From assembly GCA_947624575.1 (NCBI GenBank), contig CANQKY010000002.1:1-64000 (forward strand): 64,000 nt of DNA, read 5' to 3'. Shown here piece after piece: positions 48,964 to 58,627 of the stretch (position 1 is its first letter; each line of letters begins with the position of its first letter). The translations under genes were made by a program, and so were the position numbers. Under the pieces are notes generated by a model, which was not told the DNA's origin, made no database searches, and saw only the letters and a program-made list of their open reading frames with translations. The DNA comes from an uncultured Clostridia bacterium (GTDB taxonomy: Bacteria; Bacillota; Clostridia; Oscillospirales; Ruminococcaceae).

Positions 48964-48998
48964 TTTTGACAAAGACAATAGCTTTCGGGCAAACCCAG

Positions 48999-49040
48999 TT
49001 TGTCCCTTGAAAGCGTGGCGACAAAAAGTCGACACGCTTC
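48999..49040 (-). repeat. Partial copy C of the 3'UTR element (terminal hairpin plus agggacaaac)
   Basis: Minus strand gaagcgtgtcgac-tttttg-tcgccacgctttcaagggacaaa directly after the typA stop; compare copy A gagcgtgtcgacaaaatcgccacgcttcgagggacaaac. Confidence 0.75.
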
Positions 49041-50861
49041 TTATTTTTTCGCGGCGCGCTGCTTTGCACGCTGCACATTGTCGAGAATCTGCTTGCGGAT
49101 CCGGTAATTCTTCGGCGTAACCTCCAGAATTTCGTCCTCCGCCAGAAATTCGATGCACTCCTCCAGGCTCATCTGACGGTAGGGTATCAGCCGCAGCGCA
49201 TCGTCCGAGCCGGAAGCGCGGGTGTTGGTCAGATGCTTCTTTTTGCAGACATTGACATTGATATCCTCCGACTTTGGGGAGCTGCCCACCACCATGCCCT
49301 CATAGACGGGGGTGGACGGTCCGATGAACAGCGTACCACGCTCTTGTGCGTTGAATAAGCCGTAAGGCACCGCCGTTCCCGTTTCAAACGCGACCAGCGA
49401 GCCGTTTGCTCGGGTGGGAATATCCCCCTTATACGGCTCGTACTTTTCAAACACCGCGTTTAATATCCCCTCTCCTCTGGTATCGGTCAGAAACTCACTG
49501 CGATACCCGAACAAGCCGCGGGACGGGATCAAAAACTCCATTCTCATACGGGAGCCCTGCGGGTCCATTTGAACAAGCTCCGCTTTCCTCCCGCCCATCT
49601 TCTCCATGACCGAGCCGACGCACTCCTCCGGCACATCAATGACAAGCCGCTCCACCGGCTCGCATTTCACACCGTCTATCTTCTTATACAGCACTCTGGG
49701 GGTGCTGACCGAAAACTCATACCCCTCACGGCGCATCGTTTCGATCAGAATGGACAGGTGCATCTCGCCCCGTCCGCTGACATGATAGGCGTCCGAGCCG
49801 TCCTCCGCCTTGACGCGAAGGGAAACGTCTTTGAGCAGCTCCCGTTCCAGTCTGTCCTTGATCTGGCGGGAGGTGACAAACTTCCCGTCCTGTCCGGCAA
49901 AGGGACTGTCGTTCACCCGAAAGGTCATCTCCACCGTCGGTTCGCTGATCCGCACAAAGGGGAGCGGCTCAGGGTGATCGGGGTCGCAGACGGTATCGCC
50001 AATGGTGATATCCGCAATGCCCGAAACGCACACGATATCGCCCACCTGCGCGGTCTCAGCAGGCGTGCGCTGCAGCCCCTCGATCTGATACATACTGACC
50101 ACCTTGCCCTTATAGGCAGGGCGGCTTTGGTGGTAATCGGTCACGATGATCTCCTGATTCTGCCGGATCGTTCCCCGCTCCACCCTGCCGATCGCGATAC
50201 GACCCACATAGTCGTTATAGTCGATCGAGGAAACCAGCAGCTGAAGCGGACCCGTTTCGTCCCCCTCCGGCGCCGGAATATAATCCAAAATAGTGTCGAA
50301 CAGCGGTGTGAGGTCGGTCCCCTTTACATTGGGATCGCGGGAGGCAACGCCCTCCCTGCCCGAGCAGTAGATCATCGGGCTTTCGAGCTGTTCCTCATTG
50401 GCGTCCAGATCGAGCAGCAGTTCCAGCACCTCGTCCTCGATCTCGCCCAAACGGGCGTCGGGACGGTCAATCTTATTGATCACCACAATGACCCGATGTC
50501 CCAGTTCCAGCGCCTTTTGCAGCACAAAGCGAGTCTGTGGCATCGAGCCCTCCGCCGCGTCCACCAGCAGCACCACGCCGTTTACCATCTTCAGCACCCG
50601 TTCCACTTCGCCGCCGAAATCGGCGTGCCCCGGGGTGTCGACCACATTGATCTTCACCCCTTTATAATGGATCGCCGTGTTTTTGGATAAAATCGTAATA
50701 CCGCGCTCCCGCTCCAGATCGCCCGAGTCCATCACCCGTTCGGCAACCTCCTGATTTTCACGGAAGGTGCCGCTCTGCTTGAGCATCTCGTCCACCAGGG
50801 TGGTCTTTCCGTGATCCACATGAGCGATGATCGCAATATTCCGCAAATCTTTCCTAACCAT
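49041..50861 (-). CDS. typA: Translational GTPase TypA/BipA
   Basis: [49 protein letters not shown]-like region, C-terminal [15 protein letters not shown]. Confidence 0.97.
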   Translation of the reverse strand: MVRKDLRNIAIIAHVDHGKTTLVDEMLKQSGTFRENQEVAERVMDSGDLERERGITILSKNTAIHYKGVKINVVDTPGHADFGGEVERVLKMVNGVVLLVDAAEGSMPQTRFVLQKALELGHRVIVVINKIDRPDARLGEIEDEVLELLLDLDANEEQLESPMIYCSGREGVASRDPNVKGTDLTPLFDTILDYIPAPEGDETGPLQLLVSSIDYNDYVGRIAIGRVERGTIRQNQEIIVTDYHQSRPAYKGKVVSMYQIEGLQRTPAETAQVGDIVCVSGIADITIGDTVCDPDHPEPLPFVRISEPTVEMTFRVNDSPFAGQDGKFVTSRQIKDRLERELLKDVSLRVKAEDGSDAYHVSGRGEMHLSILIETMRREGYEFSVSTPRVLYKKIDGVKCEPVERLVIDVPEECVGSVMEKMGGRKAELVQMDPQGSRMRMEFLIPSRGLFGYRSEFLTDTRGEGILNAVFEKYEPYKGDIPTRANGSLVAFETGTAVPYGLFNAQERGTLFIGPSTPVYEGMVVGSSPKSEDINVNVCKKKHLTNTRASGSDDALRLIPYRQMSLEECIEFLAEDEILEVTPKNYRIRKQILDNVQRAKQRAAKK

Positions 50862-51024
50862 GCTCAGACCTCCGAGTCCATATCGTCTACTCATCAGTAT
50901 ATACCCTTTTTCCCCCATTTCCTACCCTGTTTTTTCATTTTTTACCGTTATGACAGAATCGGTCGGATTTTTTTGTTTTCCTTCGTTCAATCTGTCCAGC
51001 ATTTTTAAAAATTCGATTTTCTAC

Positions 51025-51053
51025 TGGACAACCCTTCAATAAAATGTTATACT
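51025..51053 (+). promoter_or_regulatory. Sigma-A promoter for BY-kinase module
   Basis: TGGACA - 17 bp - TATACT. Confidence 0.7.
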
Positions 51054-51122
51054 GTTGCAGGTATGTCTATGCTGCGGTTCGCCGCAGCCGCAATCACAAG
51101 TCTATTTTACGGGAGATTCAAT

Positions 51123-51890
51123 ATGAACGAACAAATTCAGCTGCAGACCATACTGGTTCTGCTCAGGAAAATTTGGCTTTATCTTCTGATATCCGCCGTT
51201 GTATTCGCGGGCGCCGGTTATGTTTACTCCAAGTATTTTGTCACGCCGGTCTATCAAAGCTCCGCCAAAATGGTGGTGAACGCGGGTGTGAGCAAAAACG
51301 GCAGCGATGCGATCACTTACAATGAGATTGCCGCCGCCACCCGTCTGGTCGATATGTATGCACAGGTCGTCAAAAGCGAACAGGTGCTGGGACCGACCAG
51401 TGAGCAGTTAAACGAGCAGTACGGCTATCACCTCAGCTTCGGCTCGCTCTACAACCGCGTCACGGTCACGCCGGTGGAAAACACGCCGGTCATGGAAATC
51501 TCGGTGGTGGATTCCGACCCGAACCGCGCCAAGCAGATTATCGACTCGATCATCGAGGTGTCTCCGCCCCTGATCGTGGAAATTCTCGAAGCAAGCAGCG
51601 CCAAGATCATCTCACACCCCCATGTGAACAGCGTTCCGGTCTCCCCCAACACTCCCCGCAACATGATGCTGTTTGCCTTGGTCGGCATGGTGCTCTGCTT
51701 TGCCATCTGCCTGATCCGTCAGCTTTTGGACAACACCGTGAAAGCGGCGGAGGACATCACCGGACGGATCGACCTGCCGGTGCTCGGCGTCATTCCGGAG
51801 ACGGAAGCCTCCGCCAAGCACAGCAGCTACGATTACAATTACGGTTACGATCATGACCAAAAAGGAGGGAACGATCATGCCGCTGTTTAA
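51123..51890 (+). CDS. CpsC/CapA/Wzz-type chain-length/kinase-activator protein
   Basis: Two TM segments flanking YQSSAKMVVNAG...NAVP-like Wzz domain; PVLGVIPE C-terminal motif. Confidence 0.88.
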   Translation: MNEQIQLQTILVLLRKIWLYLLISAVVFAGAGYVYSKYFVTPVYQSSAKMVVNAGVSKNGSDAITYNEIAAATRLVDMYAQVVKSEQVLGPTSEQLNEQYGYHLSFGSLYNRVTVTPVENTPVMEISVVDSDPNRAKQIIDSIIEVSPPLIVEILEASSAKIISHPHVNSVPVSPNTPRNMMLFALVGMVLCFAICLIRQLLDNTVKAAEDITGRIDLPVLGVIPETEASAKHSSYDYNYGYDHDQKGGNDHAAV

Positions 51891-52662
51891 GCGCAGGACG
51901 AAAAAGCTCCATAACGCCAACGAATTTACCCTCAACAACGACAACGCTCCCTTCGCATTCCGCGAGGCATTCAACAGCCTTCGCACCAACCTGAAATTCA
52001 TCTCCTTCAACAACCAGTACAAAACGATCCTTCTGACCAGCGCAATCCCCAGCGAGGGGAAAAGCTCGACCGCGCTGAACCTCAGCATGTCTCTCGCACA
52101 GGACGGCAAAAAGGTGATCCTGATCGAAGCGGACATGAGAAAGCCGATGATCCACGAGTACCTGCACATCGCCGCACAGAATAACTACGGTCTTTCCTCG
52201 GTGCTCAGCGGACTTGCCACGCCTGCCGAATGTATCGGGCGGCACCCGAGACTCGGCATCGATCTGATGATGGCGGGCGCCATTCCGCCCAATCCGGCGG
52301 AGATGCTCAGCTCCCAGCAGATGAAAAATCTGCTGGATAAGCTCAAGGAAAGCTACGACTATGTGATCATCGACTCCGCACCGGTCAATATCGTGACCGA
52401 CGCCGTGATCCTCAGCCAGTGGTGCGATGCGGTTCTGATGGTGGTCAAACAGAACTATGCGACCGTCAACGAGGTGCGCGCCGCGGTAGACGCGCTGCAA
52501 GCCGTGAACGCCAATCTGGTGGGAGCGGTGCTGACCCAGTATATCGCCAGCAAAGCGAAAGGCGGCAGATACTACTATCATTACAGTCACTATCGCTATT
52601 ACGGCTATGGCAGCTACAACACCTACGGAGGTTACGGCAACCGGAAACCGAAAAAGTCATGA
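51877..52662 (+). CDS. CpsD/CapB-type bacterial tyrosine kinase
   Basis: EAFNSLRTNLKFI, LLTSAIPSEGKSSTALNLSMSLAQDGKKVILIEADMRKP, YVIIDSAPV; Tyr-rich tail YYYHYSHYRYYGYGSYNTYGGYG. Confidence 0.92.
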   Translation: MPLFKRRTKKLHNANEFTLNNDNAPFAFREAFNSLRTNLKFISFNNQYKTILLTSAIPSEGKSSTALNLSMSLAQDGKKVILIEADMRKPMIHEYLHIAAQNNYGLSSVLSGLATPAECIGRHPRLGIDLMMAGAIPPNPAEMLSSQQMKNLLDKLKESYDYVIIDSAPVNIVTDAVILSQWCDAVLMVVKQNYATVNEVRAAVDALQAVNANLVGAVLTQYIASKAKGGRYYYHYSHYRYYGYGSYNTYGGYGNRKPKKS

Positions 52663-53417
52663 ATGCCGACCTGCACACGCATATTCTTCCCGATATGGAC
52701 GACGGGGCGACCTCGATAGAGGACGCCCTGACCCTTTTGCGGCGGGAACTGGCAGGCGGGATCGACACCGTTGCTTTAACCTCCCATTTTTGCACCGACT
52801 GGGATTCCGTGGACGAATATGTAACACGGCGCGACCGTTCGTTTCGCCAGTTACAGCAGGCGGTGCAGGAAGCGGGACTGCCGATCAAGCTGATTCCGGC
52901 GGCGGAGGTCATGTACTCCTCAGCATTATCCGATACCGATCTGACCCCGCTTTGCTATGCGGGTACGAGAACTCTGTTGATCGAGCTGCTCCCCAATGCT
53001 TATCCGGCGGGCTTCGAGCGGTTTCTGTTCCAAATGGGCACCAAGGGCTACACCGTTTTGATCGCGCATATCGATCGATATCCCTACCTGCTCGAAAGCC
53101 CTCGGCTGCTTTGCCAATGGGTGAAGCAGGGCTGTTGGTGCCATGTGAACGCAAGCGCATTGCTCTATCACCGGAGAACGCTTGCCTTTACCGCTGCCGC
53201 CGTCCGCCACGGACTGGTACATCTGATCGCCAGCGACACCCACAGCATTGAAAAACGTCCGCCCCTTTTGCAGGAAGCCTATGCCCTGCTTCAAAAACAC
53301 TGCGGCGACAAACGGGTGGCAGAGCTGCAAAAAAATCCAGAGCGGCTCCTTTCCTCCCAAAAGCTGCTGGCACCTCCCCCGAGCGAGATCAAAAAACTGT
53401 TTGGCATATACCGATAA
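52659..53417 (+). CDS. CpsB/CapC-type PHP-domain protein tyrosine phosphatase
   Basis: MNADLHTHILPDMDDGATSIEDAL, TSHFCTDWDS, LIASDTHSIEKRPPLL. Confidence 0.9.
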   Translation: MNADLHTHILPDMDDGATSIEDALTLLRRELAGGIDTVALTSHFCTDWDSVDEYVTRRDRSFRQLQQAVQEAGLPIKLIPAAEVMYSSALSDTDLTPLCYAGTRTLLIELLPNAYPAGFERFLFQMGTKGYTVLIAHIDRYPYLLESPRLLCQWVKQGCWCHVNASALLYHRRTLAFTAAAVRHGLVHLIASDTHSIEKRPPLLQEAYALLQKHCGDKRVAELQKNPERLLSSQKLLAPPPSEIKKLFGIYR

Positions 53418-53418
53418 A

Positions 53419-53448
53419 GCGGAAGATAGCTTGTCTTCCGCTTTTTTT
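53419..53448 (+). terminator. Terminator after BY-kinase module
   Basis: gcggaaga-...-tcttccgc followed by ttttttt. Confidence 0.85.
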
Positions 53449-53450
53449 AT

Positions 53451-53479
53451 TTGACAAGGTGGATTTTGACTGGTATAAT
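53451..53479 (+). promoter_or_regulatory. Consensus sigma-A promoter of MarR-ABC operon
   Basis: TTGACA - 17 bp - TATAAT. Confidence 0.9.
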
Positions 53480-53500
53480 TAGTTAGATAGCTAACTAATT
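53477..53500. promoter_or_regulatory. Predicted MarR operator (perfect palindrome overlapping -10)
   Basis: AATTAGTTAG-ATAG-CTAACTAATT, 10-bp perfect inverted repeat. Confidence 0.85.
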
Positions 53501-53523
53501 ATTTCGACGAAAGGGGCTTTTAC

Positions 53524-53961
53524 ATGAACGAGCCGAATACCTCCAAGCTGATCTTGGACCTTGCGCGGTATTTTGAAAGAGAGGTGCGAAAGGAAGCCGA
53601 TCCGCTCGGTATGCGGCACTCCTACCGCCGCCTGCTCCCCATTCTCGCCCGCAACGATGGGGTCAGCCAGTACTTTCTGGTGCAGGAAACCGGTCTCCGC
53701 GCGCCCACCATCAGCGTCACACTACGAAGCATGGAGGAGCGCGGGTTGATTACCCGCACCCAAAATCCCGATGACAAGCGGGAAATCCTCATCTCGCTGA
53801 CCGATGAGGGGCGTATGCTGGATCAAGCCGTCCGCCGACTGATCCGCCGAAACGAACAGAAGATCGAATCCGCACTGGACGATGCGGATCGCGCCGAGCT
53901 CTGCCGGCTTCTGATCAAAATGAAAACGGCGCTCGGTGTGCCGGAAAGGGTGAAAGAATGA
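53524..53961 (+). CDS. MarR family transcriptional regulator
   Basis: RNDGVSQYFLVQETGLRAPTISVTLRSMEERGLITRTQNPDDKREILISLTDEG. Confidence 0.93.
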   Translation: MNEPNTSKLILDLARYFEREVRKEADPLGMRHSYRRLLPILARNDGVSQYFLVQETGLRAPTISVTLRSMEERGLITRTQNPDDKREILISLTDEGRMLDQAVRRLIRRNEQKIESALDDADRAELCRLLIKMKTALGVPERVKE

Positions 53962-55685
53962 AGCTGATACAGTTTATCAAGCCCTACCGGAAGCTATTTA
54001 TATTGGTGCCGCTGTGCATGGTGGTCGAGATCATGGCGGAGCTGTTTCAGCCGATGCTGATGTCGAGGATCGTGGACGAGGGCGTGCTTGCCTACAATCT
54101 TCCGCTGGTGATCCGCACCGGACTGCTGATGCTGGGGCTTGCCCTGATCGGCGGGCTGGGCGGCGCTACAGCAGGCGTGATCGGCAGCGTTGCTTCCCAG
54201 AGCTTCGGCAAGGACCTGCGGGACGCCACCTTTCATAAGGTGATGCAGCTTTCCTTTGAGCAGACCGACCGGTTTACCACCGGTTCGCTGGTCACAAGGC
54301 TGACCAACGACATCACGGCGGTGCAGGACTTATCCAACACCGTCACCCGCGGCATGGTACGCACCCTGTTCCAGTTTTTCGGCGGAATCGTTATGATGCT
54401 GAGCCTCAATGTGCGGTTTGGGCTGGTGCTGGTCTGCTCCCTGCCGATCCAGATTCTGCTGATCGTACTGCTTTTATGGAAAGCAAGCCCGCTGTACCTG
54501 CTGGTGCAGACCAGACTGGATCGGGTCAACTCGGTGGTGCAGGAAAATGTGACCGGCGCACGGGTGGTCAAAGCCTATGTGCGGGAGGATTACGAGACGA
54601 GCCGGTTTCGCAAAGCGAATCTGGCATTGACCGACACCAACCTGAAGGTGCAGAAGCTGATGGCGACCCTAAACCCCATTCTGATGGTCGTGATGAACAT
54701 CTCGGTGATCGCGATCATTTTGATCGGCGGCTTTCAGACCGAGGCAAGGCAGATGCAGGTCGGGCAGGTCATGGCGGCGATCACCTATATCACCCAGATT
54801 TTGATGTCGATGATGTCGGTCGGCATGATGTTCCAGAACTTTACCCGTGCCTATGCCTCCGCTTCCCGTATTCGGGAGGTGCTGAACACCGATCCGGTCA
54901 TTCGCAGCGGCGAAAGGCAGCTTACTTCGGGACGGGGCGTCATCGAATTTCGCGATGTCTCCTTCCACTATCCCGGCTTTCAAAACCGCCCCGTTTTGCA
55001 AGACATCAGCTTCACGGTCAAGTCGGGCGAAACGGTTGCAATACTCGGCGCGACCGGTTCGGGCAAGACCTCGCTGTTACAGCTGATCCCCCGCTTTTAC
55101 GACGTCAACACCGGCAGCATCACCCTCGACGGTGCGGATATCCGCTCCTATACGCTGGAAAGCCTGCGAAGCCATATCGGATTTGTGCTCCAGAAAAGCG
55201 AGCTGTTTTCGGGCACTGTGCGGGAAAATCTCCTTTGGGGGAACAGCGACGCGACCGATGAGGAAATCCGCCATGCCGCGCAAATCGCCCAGGCGGAGGA
55301 GTTTATCTTAGGCTTTCACAGCGGATACGATTCTGTCATCTCGGAAAAGGGCGCTTCCCTTTCGGGCGGGCAGAAACAGCGGCTTGCGATTGCCCGTGCG
55401 ATCCTCAAAAAGCCGGATATTCTGGTATTTGACGATGCGACCTCGGCGCTCGACCTCGGCACCGAGGCAAAGCTGCGCGCCGCTTTGCGGGAGGAAATGA
55501 AGAATGTGACGATCCTGATGGTCGCACAGCGGATCGCCAGCATTCGGCACGCCGACCGAATTTTAGTGCTGGAAAACGGCGAGATCGCCGCTTCCGGCAC
55601 TCATGACGAACTATTAAGAACAAGCGAGATTTACCGTGACATCTATGACTCGCAGATGCGGGAGGAGGTGACCGAAAATGGCTGA
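53958..55685 (+). CDS. ABC transporter, fused permease/ATPase (half-exporter)
   Basis: TM domain plus ILGATGSGKTSLLQLIPRFYD, LSGGQKQRLAIARA, FDDATSALD. Confidence 0.95.
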   Translation: MKLIQFIKPYRKLFILVPLCMVVEIMAELFQPMLMSRIVDEGVLAYNLPLVIRTGLLMLGLALIGGLGGATAGVIGSVASQSFGKDLRDATFHKVMQLSFEQTDRFTTGSLVTRLTNDITAVQDLSNTVTRGMVRTLFQFFGGIVMMLSLNVRFGLVLVCSLPIQILLIVLLLWKASPLYLLVQTRLDRVNSVVQENVTGARVVKAYVREDYETSRFRKANLALTDTNLKVQKLMATLNPILMVVMNISVIAIILIGGFQTEARQMQVGQVMAAITYITQILMSMMSVGMMFQNFTRAYASASRIREVLNTDPVIRSGERQLTSGRGVIEFRDVSFHYPGFQNRPVLQDISFTVKSGETVAILGATGSGKTSLLQLIPRFYDVNTGSITLDGADIRSYTLESLRSHIGFVLQKSELFSGTVRENLLWGNSDATDEEIRHAAQIAQAEEFILGFHSGYDSVISEKGASLSGGQKQRLAIARAILKKPDILVFDDATSALDLGTEAKLRAALREEMKNVTILMVAQRIASIRHADRILVLENGEIAASGTHDELLRTSEIYRDIYDSQMREEVTENG

Positions 55686-57519
55686 TACCAATCCGCCCCG
55701 TGTACCGATCGGTCCGGGTCGCCGCGGCGGTCCGCCCGGTGCGGTGACGGTCGAAAAGGCGCAGAATGTAAAGGGTACTGCCAAACGGCTTTTGATCTAC
55801 CTCGGAAAGAGCAAACGGTTGCTCTTTATCCTGCTGGGCGTTGTACTGATCGTCACCCTGTTGGGGCTTCTCGCCCCCGTTTTGCAGCAGCGGGCGATCG
55901 ACGTGATCGCCGCCTGTGTCCAGACCAATCTGCCGCTTCAGGTGGAGCGTCTGCTCCGGCTTTTGGTTTTACTGCTGATCTCCTACCTGCTTTCCTCCTT
56001 CTGCACCTTTATTCAGGGGATCGCGGCGGCAAATCTCTCCCAGAACACCGTCCGCACCATGCGGGACGATCTCTTTATCCGGTTAAGCCGTCTCCCGATC
56101 AAATATCTTGACACCCACCCCCATGGCGACATCATGAGCCGCATGACAAACGATGTGGAGAGTATATCCAACACCGTTTCCACCTCGATTGCCTCGCTGA
56201 TCTCGGGGAGCCTGACCGTAGTGGGGACCCTCATCATCATGCTGATTTACAGCCCGCTTCTGACCCTCATCAGCATGATCACGGTGCTGCTCACCGTTTT
56301 GGTGACCACCCGTATGTCCCGCTATATGCGGAAGTACTTCCCGAAGCAGCAGAAATATCTCGGCATCTTAAACGGACACATTGAGGAAATGGTGATCGGC
56401 TACCGGACGGTGGTCGCCTTCGGACGGGAGGAGGAAGCGGAGCACCAATTCGGCAGCATCAACAAAAAGCTCAAAAAATACGGCATCAGGGCGCAGGCAC
56501 TGGGCGGCACCATGGGTCCGCTGATGATGTTTATCAGCAATCTGGGCTTCCTCATCATCGCCGCATTCGGCGGCTGGTTTGCCATTGAGGGGTGGATCAG
56601 CGTCGGCACCATCGCCGCGTTTATCCAATACTCCAAGCAGTTCACCCGTCCGCTGCACGAGCTTGCCAATCAGTACGCCCAAATTCAGACCGCCATTGCG
56701 GGCGCGGAACGGGTATTCGCCGTCATGGACGAAAAATCGGAGATCGACGAGGGCAATGTCCCCCACACTGCCGAAGATGTAATCGGCAACATCGATTTTT
56801 CCCATATCCATTTCTCCTACAAGGAGGGCGAGCCGGTCCTGAAGGATTTCGATTTGCAGGTGAAGCCGGGCGAAACGGTTGCTCTGGTCGGCGCGACCGG
56901 CTCGGGCAAAACCACCGTCGTCAATCTGTTGACCCGCTTTTATGAGGTGGATCAGGGCGTGATCCGGCTGGACGATATTCCGATTCGGGAGATCAAAAAG
57001 GACGAGCTGCGCAAAAGCATTGCGATCGTGTTACAGGACACCGTGATTTTTGCCGATACCATTGCCAATAATATTCGGTACGGCAGAGAGGACGCGACCG
57101 ACGAGGCAGTGGTCCGTGCGGCACGTTTGGCGCGTGTTGACCGCTTTGCCGAGCGAATGAACGAGGGCTATGATACCATGCTGACCGAGGGCGGCGGCAA
57201 TCTAAGCCAGGGGCAGCGTCAGCTGATCGCCATTGCCCGTGCGGTACTGGCGGACCCGAAAATCCTGATTTTGGACGAAGCGACCTCCAACATCGACACC
57301 CGCACCGAGGTGTATATCCAGGAGGCGATGATCGCCCTGATGAAAGGGCGCACCAGCCTGATCATCGCGCACCGGCTTTCCACCATTCGGGACGCCGACC
57401 GGATCATCGTACTGGAGGACGGTAAGATTGCCGAAGCGGGCAGCCATGAGCAGCTTCTCGCGCAAAAGGGCTGTTATTACCGGCTTTATCAAAACCAGTT
57501 CGCGGGCTTTGCAACCTGA
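55678..57519 (+). CDS. ABC transporter, fused permease/ATPase (half-exporter partner)
   Basis: TM domain plus LVGATGSGKTTVVNLLTRFYEVD, LSQGQRQLIAIARA, LDEATSNIDTRTE. Confidence 0.95.
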   Translation: MADTNPPRVPIGPGRRGGPPGAVTVEKAQNVKGTAKRLLIYLGKSKRLLFILLGVVLIVTLLGLLAPVLQQRAIDVIAACVQTNLPLQVERLLRLLVLLLISYLLSSFCTFIQGIAAANLSQNTVRTMRDDLFIRLSRLPIKYLDTHPHGDIMSRMTNDVESISNTVSTSIASLISGSLTVVGTLIIMLIYSPLLTLISMITVLLTVLVTTRMSRYMRKYFPKQQKYLGILNGHIEEMVIGYRTVVAFGREEEAEHQFGSINKKLKKYGIRAQALGGTMGPLMMFISNLGFLIIAAFGGWFAIEGWISVGTIAAFIQYSKQFTRPLHELANQYAQIQTAIAGAERVFAVMDEKSEIDEGNVPHTAEDVIGNIDFSHIHFSYKEGEPVLKDFDLQVKPGETVALVGATGSGKTTVVNLLTRFYEVDQGVIRLDDIPIREIKKDELRKSIAIVLQDTVIFADTIANNIRYGREDATDEAVVRAARLARVDRFAERMNEGYDTMLTEGGGNLSQGQRQLIAIARAVLADPKILILDEATSNIDTRTEVYIQEAMIALMKGRTSLIIAHRLSTIRDADRIIVLEDGKIAEAGSHEQLLAQKGCYYRLYQNQFAGFAT

Positions 57520-57520
57520 A
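57498..57520 (+). repeat. 23-bp direct repeat, copy 1 (3' end of second ABC gene)
   Basis: gttcgcgggctttgcaacctgaa, identical to 58555-58577. Confidence 0.97.
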
Positions 57521-57642
57521 TGAAAGAGCCTGTCGCGCTCTGCGTTTTTTACGCTCGTGCGACAGCCCCAATTTCACAACCGAGGTAAAGATTTTGCCTG
57601 TCTGCATCTGTTATACTGATGGCAGAAAGGAGGCAGCACCCC

Positions 57643-58539
57643 ATGCAGGAATGGATCAAAGCCGCACAGCGGCTGATTGATTGGATCGACGAACACGCAG
57701 CGGAAAATCCGTCTCTATCTGAGATATCACAGCAGATTGGATATTCTCCTTACTACTGTTCGGTGCAGTTCCATCGAATCTGCGGAATGACCATTCGGGA
57801 CTACACCGCAAAACGACGGCTGGCCATGGCAGCCCTTGCTTTGCGGGATACCGATACGCCGATTGTGGAAATCGCGTTGGAATATGGGTTCTCGTCACAA
57901 ACGGCGCTGACAAGAGCCTTTCGCGCCGCATACCGAATTTCCCCATCAGGTTATCGAAAGCACCCGACTCCCATTCCCATTCTCTGCCGCAAGGTCGTAC
58001 TGACCCCCTTTCTAATAAATCGAAATGGAGATGTAGACATGAGCCATTTATCTATTCCCACGGTGCGGGTGGAGTATATCCCCGCGCATAAGTACCTCGG
58101 CGTCTATCGGCGCAGTGAGACAAAGGACGGTCCGATCTGGCCGGGGCATGACTGCGATCTGCTGACCGGAATCGTGACCAGTCTGCCGGAAACAGACCGG
58201 ATCGTGACCGCCCATACCGCCGGTTGGGTCAATCGTAACGGTAAACGGAGCTATTTCTACGGCGCTGGTATCGCTTCGGAGCAGACCGGTATCACAATAC
58301 CCGAAGGATTCGAGCTGCGTGGTGAGTTTCCAGGCAGTTACTATCTGGTGTTCTCTCACCCGCCTTTTGCCTATCTGGAAGATAACGATGAGGTCATGCG
58401 TCGGGTAGAAGAAACGGCGTGGAACTTTGACCCGACGGAGATGGGCTTTGCGTGGAACGAAGAGGAATGCCAGTGCTACCAGCGGCATTATCCAGAGGGA
58501 CTGGGATACCAGGTTCTGCGACCGGTCAAGAAGCTGTAA
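57643..58539 (+). CDS. AraC family regulator with GyrI-like/effector-binding domain
   Basis: Two HTH: NPSLSEISQQIGYSPYYCSVQFHRICGMTIRDYTAKRRL and TPIVEIALEYGFSSQTALTRAFRAAYRISPSGYRK; C-terminal VEYIPAHKYLGVYRR... Confidence 0.92.
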   Translation: MQEWIKAAQRLIDWIDEHAAENPSLSEISQQIGYSPYYCSVQFHRICGMTIRDYTAKRRLAMAALALRDTDTPIVEIALEYGFSSQTALTRAFRAAYRISPSGYRKHPTPIPILCRKVVLTPFLINRNGDVDMSHLSIPTVRVEYIPAHKYLGVYRRSETKDGPIWPGHDCDLLTGIVTSLPETDRIVTAHTAGWVNRNGKRSYFYGAGIASEQTGITIPEGFELRGEFPGSYYLVFSHPPFAYLEDNDEVMRRVEETAWNFDPTEMGFAWNEEECQCYQRHYPEGLGYQVLRPVKKL

Positions 58540-58554
58540 CAAAAGAAGAAATCC

Positions 58555-58577
58555 GTTCGCGGGCTTTGCAACCTGAA
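58555..58577 (+). repeat. 23-bp direct repeat, copy 2
   Basis: gttcgcgggctttgcaacctgaa, identical to 57498-57520. Confidence 0.97.
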
Positions 58578-58593
58578 AAAATCCACAAAAAGA

Positions 58594-58618
58594 GGGCGTT
58601 CTCATGATGAGAACGCCC
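58594..58618. terminator. Terminator between convergent AraC and GH3 genes
   Basis: gggcgttctcat-g-atgagaacgccc with T-rich flank on minus strand. Confidence 0.85.
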
Positions 58619-58627
58619 TTCTTTGTG

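Noticed and set aside
57521-57570. Imperfect hairpin cctgtcgcgctctgcg-tttttt-acgctcgtgcgacagcc as a confident terminator
   Set aside because: Large interior mismatches and no T-run after it; may just be part of the inserted AraC segment.
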